From contig CAZAQV010000025.1 in assembly GCA_964487255.1 (NCBI GenBank), positions 29,740 to 93,739 of the forward strand: a DNA stretch of 64,000 nucleotides, written 5' to 3'. Under the pieces are notes generated by a model. That model had not been told where the DNA came from. It searched no databases and saw only the letters and a program-made list of their open reading frames with translations. Within the stretch, counting starts at the first letter, position 1. Each line of letters begins with the position of its first letter. This document shows positions 59,049-64,000 of this stretch, piece after piece. The position numbers and the translations under genes were made by a program. Source of the stretch: CAZAQV01 sp964487255. Its GTDB lineage: Bacteria; Myxococcota_A; Polyangia; Polyangiales; CAZAQV01.

Positions 59049-59291
59049 GTGCCAGCAACATCATCGCGATTTGCTGCGCGACTGACAAGCCCTGGGATTC
59101 GCGTAGCGCACGCGAGCACCACGCTACACTGGTCCCAGTACACGACCATGGCAGCGTGAAGAAAAGAAGCGAACAAACGGTTGTCGCGCTCTACCATCTG
59201 GGTCGTGGTGCTTGGTCAAATGTGGAGAAAGAGTAACGTCGCGCGCACAACGGAGCGACAGCGCGCGTGGCAATTGTTACTATCGCTCTTC
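59049..59291. other. Divergent intergenic region
   Basis: 243 bp between the NERD helicase and the WYL regulator. An in-frame extension of the WYL gene back to 59181 is possible, but its residues do not look conserved. No clear -10/-35 pair is visible. Confidence 0.4.
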
Positions 59292-60105
59292 ATGGGAAGA
59301 CGGTCGGCGACGGACACGGCACTTCAGCTTCTGACAGCGTTCATGCGTCAGCAGACTTGGACCCAAGCCGAGCTGGCCAAAGAGGTCGATGTCTCGACCA
59401 AGGTCATCCGCAAACACTTAACCTCGCTCGCCGAGTTCGGCATGCCGCTCGAGCGCGAAGAAGAGCACCCGCATGTGTACTGGAGCGTGCCCAAGAGTTG
59501 GGTGCCCGCCGGACTCATGCTCTCGCAAGACCAGTGTAACGAGTTGGTGCGTCACCTCGCGCGGCTTAACACCGAGCAAGAGCGCGAGCGCGCCTTCGGC
59601 ATTTTGCTGGGTCGCGAGCTGCAGCTGCCCGAAGAGACGGTCAGTCGCGATGCCAAGGTCGACCTCGAGCGTTTGGCCCGCATCGAAGAGGCCGCGCTAG
59701 AGAAAAAGGCGCTCGAGCTTAGCTACCAGTCCGCGAGCGCGGATGCGCCCTCGAGCCGCGTGGTTTCCGTGCAGCAGGTGCACTACGCGCCGCACTATCG
59801 CTTCGTGGGTTATTGCCACCGCGACGCGCGGCTTAAGTGGTACCGGGTCGACGCCGTGCATGGCATGTTCTCCGCAGAGCAGTTCATCGAAGTGCCCGAC
59901 GCCGAGCCCAACCGGCATGCGCTTCGAGGTCACCACCTCCGGGCTCGAGCAGCTTGCGCGCTTTGTCGCTGGCTTAGGGCGTCGCGCGCGGGCAGAGACG
60001 CCTGAGCTTCGAAAGCGCGTGCTCGAAATCGCCCGCGGCACCATCGGCGCCCACCAGCGGCTCGCCATCGCGCCCGAACTGCCCGCACTCGCCGCCGAAG
60101 AGTAG
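59292..60105 (+). pseudogene. WYL-domain transcriptional regulator with a 3' frameshift
   Basis: From ATG 59292 (upstream in-frame starts reach 59181). An HTH_11-type winged helix (ALQLLTAFMRQQTWTQAELA, DVSTKVIRKHLTSL) leads to a WYL domain (ALELSYQSAS, HYRFVGYCHRDARLKWYRVD). The first frame ends at 60005 with Arg/Ala-rich nonsense. A +1 frame from about 59915 gives the expected C-terminus: MRFEVTTSGLEQLARFVAGL, then ARAETPELRKRVLEIARG. One base is therefore missing or extra at about 59910-59925; a sequencing error would give an intact regulator. Confidence 0.78.
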
Positions 60106-60281
60106 GCCAAATAGCGCCCAGTGCGCGCCTTATCTTCATGGTGTGGAAGGTGAGTTTACCTCGGGCTCAGGGAAGGAGGGGCTGGCAAGCCGCGTGCAAG
60201 CGGCGAGCGAGGCCAACTGCATGACGCGTCACGCCGCTCAGGGACGCCTTCTTAAAGAGTGCGCTCCCCACCGACGTCTTT

Positions 60282-61217
60282 TTGGCGCAGGCTTACGAAA
60301 AGCTCTTGTTCGGGCTTCGGCCGAGCTACCTCCAAGGCGAGTGGGACGTGCTCCTCGCGGCCGTTCACGAGGACTCGCCCCTTGCGCTTTTTCGCGCCTC
60401 CGTAGGCGAGGGGCCCGTGTCGCTTGTGCTTGGCCGGCACTCGGCGGCGCAGCTTCGCGTGCGTTTCGACGAGGCGCTTTCCCTGCGTCACGCCCTGGTG
60501 CTTCTCACCCGCGACGAACACGGCGCGTTGGTGGTGCGGCTGCTCGACCTTTCGTCTTCATTCGGGCTCGAAACGGCCGATGGTGCTTCGGCGCCTTCGC
60601 TCGCCAGCAATGGCTCGCTTGCGGTGCGCGCGGCACAAAGCGCGCTCTTCGTCATCTTTCGTCAAGACTTCCAGCGACTTCAGAGCGCGCAGCCACTGCC
60701 CGGTTTGCAGGTACTGCCCGGCTGTGGCGTCCTTCCTGCTCACGAAGACGTCCCGTCAGAAGCGGAGCCTCAGTCCGTCGAGCACGCCCTTGCCAAGAGC
60801 AAGGTGGAAGCGATCAGACGGGGCGGTCCGTACCGGTCCGCGGTGGTGTGCTTTGATCTCTCGCATTTGGAAGGGCCGGCGTCGCACCACATCTACATCG
60901 ACGTCAACGACCACACCGAGCGCCACAAAGTTACGGCGAGCACGTATCGCTCAGGTTGCCTGATCGGCCGCGACCCTCGTTGTCATATCGTGAGTGAGCA
61001 CTTCGAGGACGAGGTGTCGCGCCTGCATTGTTTGCTGATCGAACTCGATGGCAAGCCCATGCTCTTTGACCTCGCTTCGCTCAACGGCACGTACTTCGAA
61101 GGCGAGCTCTTTGAGCACCTCGCCTTGCCCGAAACCCAGCCCACCGAAGTTGTCCTTTCCGACGACGGTCCGCGCATGACCATCGTTCCGGTTTGGGAGG
61201 ACGAAAGTCCCGGGTGA
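60282..61217 (+). CDS. FHA-domain protein with a second degenerate FHA-like region
   Basis: 311 residues; the only usable start in frame is TTG 60282, as a TGA lies 60 nt upstream. The C-terminal ~110 residues are an FHA domain: GCLIGRDPRCH, VSRLHCLLIE and DLASLNGTYFEGE. Residues ~40-110 have a related pattern (VSLVLGRHSAAQLRVRF, SSFGLET) and may be a degenerate first FHA. Overlaps no neighbour and precedes the J-domain gene by 26 bp. Confidence 0.82.
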   Translation: MAQAYEKLLFGLRPSYLQGEWDVLLAAVHEDSPLALFRASVGEGPVSLVLGRHSAAQLRVRFDEALSLRHALVLLTRDEHGALVVRLLDLSSSFGLETADGASAPSLASNGSLAVRAAQSALFVIFRQDFQRLQSAQPLPGLQVLPGCGVLPAHEDVPSEAEPQSVEHALAKSKVEAIRRGGPYRSAVVCFDLSHLEGPASHHIYIDVNDHTERHKVTASTYRSGCLIGRDPRCHIVSEHFEDEVSRLHCLLIELDGKPMLFDLASLNGTYFEGELFEHLALPETQPTEVVLSDDGPRMTIVPVWEDESPG

Positions 61218-61243
61218 AGCGCTGCCGTGCGTGAAGGGCTGTC

Positions 61244-61867
61244 ATGACAGAGGGGCTGGGCGACCACTACGACGTCCTTGGCGTCGGCCATCAGGCTTCG
61301 CTGGAGGAAATCAAGCGCGCCTATCGGCGGCTGGCCGCGCAATACCACCCCGACCGAAGCCCGGGTCCGCTCGCAGCGCGGCTGATGGCCCGCATCAACC
61401 TTGCTTACGCAGTGCTCTCCGACCCCGCGCGCCGCAGCGCCTACGACCAAAGCCGGGGGCCCCAGCGGCAGCGCCACGCCCGCGAACAGTACCAGCGTTA
61501 TCGCGAGCGCCAGGCCTACGAAGCGCAGCGGACGCGCGAGCAACAAGCGCGCGCCGAGCGCGCCTACGAGCAAGCGGTGGCCAGTGCGGACGCTGCGACA
61601 CCTGCTCGCGAAGGCGAACGCGTTTCACTCGAAGAGCAGGAACAGGGCACCAAGTTTGTGGTCGCGCTCAGTTTGCTCTTGGGCATGGTGAGCTGCGTCT
61701 TTGGCGGGCCCGTCATTGGAATCCTCGTCGCCGTGTTCGGTCCCGCGATTCTCGCGGCGCTGGCCTACGCCGGGCCCACGCTCGGGCGCCTGCTCGGCGT
61801 GCTCTTTCTACTGCTGCTCGGCCTGGTCGCCTTCGCCGCGCTCGTGCTCTACCTCGTCCTCCGCTGA
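61244..61867 (+). CDS. Membrane-bound J-domain (DnaJ-like) protein
   Basis: 207 residues. An N-terminal J domain (~7-70) has the essential HPD at 35-37 and helices DHYDVLGVGHQASLEEIKRA. A charged middle region (RQRHAREQYQRYRERQAYEA) is followed by hydrophobic segments from ~130 to the end, probably two or three membrane helices. It would recruit Hsp70 (DnaK) to the membrane. No Gly/Phe or zinc domains, so not a full DnaJ. Confidence 0.88.
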   Translation: MTEGLGDHYDVLGVGHQASLEEIKRAYRRLAAQYHPDRSPGPLAARLMARINLAYAVLSDPARRSAYDQSRGPQRQRHAREQYQRYRERQAYEAQRTREQQARAERAYEQAVASADAATPAREGERVSLEEQEQGTKFVVALSLLLGMVSCVFGGPVIGILVAVFGPAILAALAYAGPTLGRLLGVLFLLLLGLVAFAALVLYLVLR

Positions 61868-61935
61868 CGCGTAAGCTTGGGCACGCGCCTGAAGCTTCTG
61901 TGTCATCGTCTTCGGACGCGGGACAGTTTTCGTCT

Positions 61936-62901
61936 CTAGAGGCTTCGGCGGAAGGTGGCGCTGATCTGTGCGTCATCGTAGTTCGGGCACTCTGCGGCGG
62001 AGGGGAACGAGAGCATGGGGCCCTCGAAGGATCCGGTGACTACCGAGCCGTCGAGCGTGGCCTGTGCCGTGATTGTGGACGATAGCCCCATTTGATCGGA
62101 GCCGATAAAGTTGTGTTCGCATCCAGGGTTGGCGTCGTTCGTGAGCTTCACGGTGGTAACGAGCTTGTCGTCGTAGGTTTCGATGGGCAGCGACGTGCTC
62201 AGCAGCGCACGCTGTTCGCCACTGCAGAGGACGATTTCCCATGTCTCCGTTCCGTTTGCGGCGGGCTCGGTGATGCGGGCTTGACCACACTCCGTGCCGG
62301 ATTGAGAAACCGGTTGCTCGATGCGCTGCTCGATATCCGCCGGTGACCCGTCGCCTTGGACGGTCGCCTTGAACGTGACGTCGATCGTCAGCGTTGCGAC
62401 CTCTGTCACGGCCAAACAGTCGGCGCTGCAAAGGTCTCCCCCGTCGGTGTTGCCGTCGTCGCACGCCTCGCCTCGCTGCACGACCGCGTCACCGCATACC
62501 GCTGGCTCTGCAACGCATGCCCGGTCAACGCCTGCGGAGGAGGAAAAGACCTCTTGGCATTCGTAGCCCGCGGGGCACTCGCCTGGTTCGCACACGGAGG
62601 TGCAGTAGGGGTCGAGGTCCAACAAGTCCCCCGTCGTGTCGATGAGACAGTACTCGAGAGGACATCGGTCACCCACGAAGATGGCGCAGACCTCGTCGGG
62701 GTTGCATCCGGCGCTGCACGTCTCTCCAAGTTGCACAGCATCGATCGTTCCGTTCGTGCTTCCGCCCTCGTTCATTGTACCGCCGTCGTTTGTGCCGGGT
62801 TCTGCGGACCCATCTCGATCGCTCGTGCATCCAATTGCGAGCAACACGGCGGCACAAAACGTGCTCAGGACATCGCGCCTCGCTGTTTTCCACTCCGTCA
62901 T
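61936..62901 (-). CDS. Lipoprotein with myxobacterial Cys-rich repeat
   Basis: 321 residues with a signal peptide and lipobox LLAIGC (C25). After a Gly/Asn/Thr-rich linker come Cys-rich segments (CSAGCNPDEVCAIFVGDRC, then CTSVCEPGECPAGYEC). CGDAVVQRGEACDDGNTDGG followed by DLCSADC matches the myxococcal disulphide repeat (TIGR02232 type), a Myxococcota marker. The last ~150 residues are beta-rich with no known domain. Confidence 0.87.
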   Translation of the reverse strand: MTEWKTARRDVLSTFCAAVLLAIGCTSDRDGSAEPGTNDGGTMNEGGSTNGTIDAVQLGETCSAGCNPDEVCAIFVGDRCPLEYCLIDTTGDLLDLDPYCTSVCEPGECPAGYECQEVFSSSAGVDRACVAEPAVCGDAVVQRGEACDDGNTDGGDLCSADCLAVTEVATLTIDVTFKATVQGDGSPADIEQRIEQPVSQSGTECGQARITEPAANGTETWEIVLCSGEQRALLSTSLPIETYDDKLVTTVKLTNDANPGCEHNFIGSDQMGLSSTITAQATLDGSVVTGSFEGPMLSFPSAAECPNYDDAQISATFRRSL

Positions 62902-62959
62902 CCCCTTGGCCTACTTCGCCTTGGGCTCGCGAGCAAATCTCAAGAAGCCTCAGGAGAGC

Positions 62960-63056
62960 GAGTCAGGGGACGTTGTTCTTCATTTCGTCATTTTGACGGA
63001 TGGGCCTGTTCGCAAACCTTGCGGTGCAAAAAGAAGAAAAGAAGAAGATCGTCCCC
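62960..63056. repeat. Dispersed repeat, copy f, with an inverted second end
   Basis: Left end AGTCAGGGGACGTTGTTCTT (62961 on); right end GAAAAGAAGAAGATCGTCCC (about 63036-63056) is its reverse complement with few mismatches. This is the only copy in the window with both ends, suggesting a hairpin-type element of about 97 bp. Confidence 0.65.
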
Positions 63057-63098
63057 GAGGTTGTCCCCGAGGTTGTCCCCGAGGTTGTCCCCGAGGTT
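63051..63098. repeat. 12-bp tandem repeat, four copies
   Basis: GTCCCCGAGGTT repeated at 63051, 63063, 63075 and 63087 without change, ending where the next gene's stop codon begins. Confidence 0.92.
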
Positions 63099-63673
63099 CA
63101 AGGGTGCACCGGTGTTGTCACGGCCGGGTGCACCGGCGTGGTGACGGTGGGGTGAAGTGGGCGTGTGGCGCTTGGAGGTTCGCGACGGCGGCGGCGCTCG
63201 CGTTCTCGCTCGGGCGCTGGGTAAGGGTCGCGGTAGCCAAATGGCGCCACGAACACGTTGTTGTTGATCGTGGTCGTATGCTGCTCGACCGTGACGTTGT
63301 TGGTAACGGTTGGTGCTTCTTTGGACTCGGCGGCGCTCGCGCGGGTCGGGTAGTCGGGGACGGGGGCAACGCCCGCGGGCCCCCCTGGGCTGACGTACTC
63401 GCGCACGCCATACTTGCCGCGCGTCGCACGGGTCGCTTGTGCAGTTTCCTTCGTCGCTTCAGCCGTTCTTTGCTCGCTGTCGGAAGCGGGCTCCTCGGTT
63501 CCGATGCGCGCGGCAGGGTTTGGCGCGCCCATCGGTTCAGGCGCAGGCGCGGGCGGCGCCTCAACCGGCGCTGTTGGCGCTGCTGTGTGCTCGGTTGGCG
63601 TCGGTTCGGCCGGTTCACTGCCGCAGCCGTGTAGGGCGATGATCACGGTCAAGCCAACGCGCACATGCTTCAT
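63098..63673 (-). CDS. Proline-rich lipoprotein
   Basis: 191 residues. Signal peptide and lipobox ALHGC (C17). The mature part is rich in Pro, Thr, Glu and Ala (PTEHTAAPTAPVEAPPAPAP), then NNVTVEQHTTTINNNVFVAP and an Arg-rich PERERERRRRREPP tail with repeated THPVTTP-like units. No known domain; likely a surface-exposed or periplasmic linker protein. Confidence 0.75.
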   Translation of the reverse strand: MKHVRVGLTVIIALHGCGSEPAEPTPTEHTAAPTAPVEAPPAPAPEPMGAPNPAARIGTEEPASDSEQRTAEATKETAQATRATRGKYGVREYVSPGGPAGVAPVPDYPTRASAAESKEAPTVTNNVTVEQHTTTINNNVFVAPFGYRDPYPAPERERERRRRREPPSATRPLHPTVTTPVHPAVTTPVHP

Positions 63674-63707
63674 ACCCAGAGTCTAGCGCAGGGTCCTGAA
63701 CAACGCG

Positions 63708-63953
63708 TCAGGAATGGAGTAACGTCGACCACTCGGGGCGCTCGCGCATTCTTGCGGCGACGTAGGAGCAGCTGGGGATGATGGTGCGGCCACTTTGCGC
63801 CGCGTAGTCGATGAGGGCGGCGACCAGTTGGAGCGCGATGCCTTGGTGTCGAAGGGCGCTGGGCACGTAGGTGCGCGTGGCAACGAGCGACGCGTCGCCC
63901 AAGTGTGTAAAGGTCAGCTCGGAGTCGCCGGCGTCCGAGCGCGCGACTAGCAC
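63708..63953 (-). CDS. Small GNAT-type N-acetyltransferase (Acetyltransf_CG-like)
   Basis: 81 residues from GTG 63953, with AGGAGG 11 nt upstream; an in-frame stop lies before it. Matches the YjdJ/Acetyltransf_CG family: THLGDASLVATRTYVPSALR, HQGIALQLVAALIDYAAQSG and PSCSYVAARMRERPEW. The RHQGIA loop is the acetyl-CoA-binding motif. Usual length for the family is 80-100 residues, so it is complete. Substrate unknown. Confidence 0.82.
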   Translation of the reverse strand: MLVARSDAGDSELTFTHLGDASLVATRTYVPSALRHQGIALQLVAALIDYAAQSGRTIIPSCSYVAARMRERPEWSTLLHS

Positions 63954-64000
63954 TACCTGATCAACCTCCTACCGGGGAATCGTTCAAAGGGTCGTTGGCA

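Noticed and set aside
60143..60856. 237-codon rightward frame overlapping the FHA gene
   Set aside because: The FHA frame carries all conserved loops; this one is Arg/Ala/Pro-rich and domain-free.
63051..63098. Possible CRISPR-like array
   Set aside because: A plain 12-bp tandem repeat with no spacers; no CRISPR array was seen anywhere in the window.

Overview
The window looks like a piece of a Myxococcota (myxobacterial) chromosome. It is GC-rich throughout, carries several FHA-domain proteins, giant multidomain histidine kinases and variable lipoproteins, and one lipoprotein has the Cys-rich repeat typical of Myxococcota (about 62.45 kb). The exact genus cannot be read from the sequence.

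1-20 kb, core signalling and transport. A REC-kinase-REC protein and a partial FHA protein are read leftward. A rightward signalling operon follows: HAMP membrane sensor, 83-residue protein, a 2086-residue kinase built on eleven exact 276-bp HAMP units, a CheR and a CheB. Next come a second FHA protein, a UhpT-type hexose-phosphate antiporter, an SLC13-type transporter, a GIDE-like membrane protein and two lipoproteins. A 154-bp MITE-like element sits between two genes at 17.1-17.3 kb.

20-57 kb, a defence island. In order: a DUF2779 nuclease, a HipBA pair, and a complete class 1 DISARM system (drmA-drmB-drmC, then drmD-drmMI) with a HigBA toxin-antitoxin pair inserted between its two halves. 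Directly convergent with drmMI is a two-gene unit, a Hanks-type protein kinase followed by an AAA-like ATPase with a C-terminal TIR domain, which I regard as the best candidate for an undescribed defence module. Then come an XRE/ImmA regulator with a broken PIN toxin, a DUF433-type antitoxin with a beheaded PIN-like toxin, a nucleotidyltransferase pair, a broken rmuC, an AbiEi plus nucleotidyltransferase-WYL fusion pair, a SWIM/SNF2 helicase and an MNT/HEPN-like pair. Copies of a short dispersed repeat lie beside many of the broken genes.

57-64 kb, mixed genes: a NERD helicase, a frameshifted WYL regulator, an FHA protein, a J-domain membrane protein, two lipoproteins and a small GNAT enzyme.

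Recurring patterns: several toxin-antitoxin promoters combine a palindromic operator, a TATACTGA-like -10 box and a start codon 6-8 nt downstream, which suggests leaderless, autorepressed transcripts. A 91-bp palindrome-containing repeat is inserted in the same reading frame in both drmD and drmMI.
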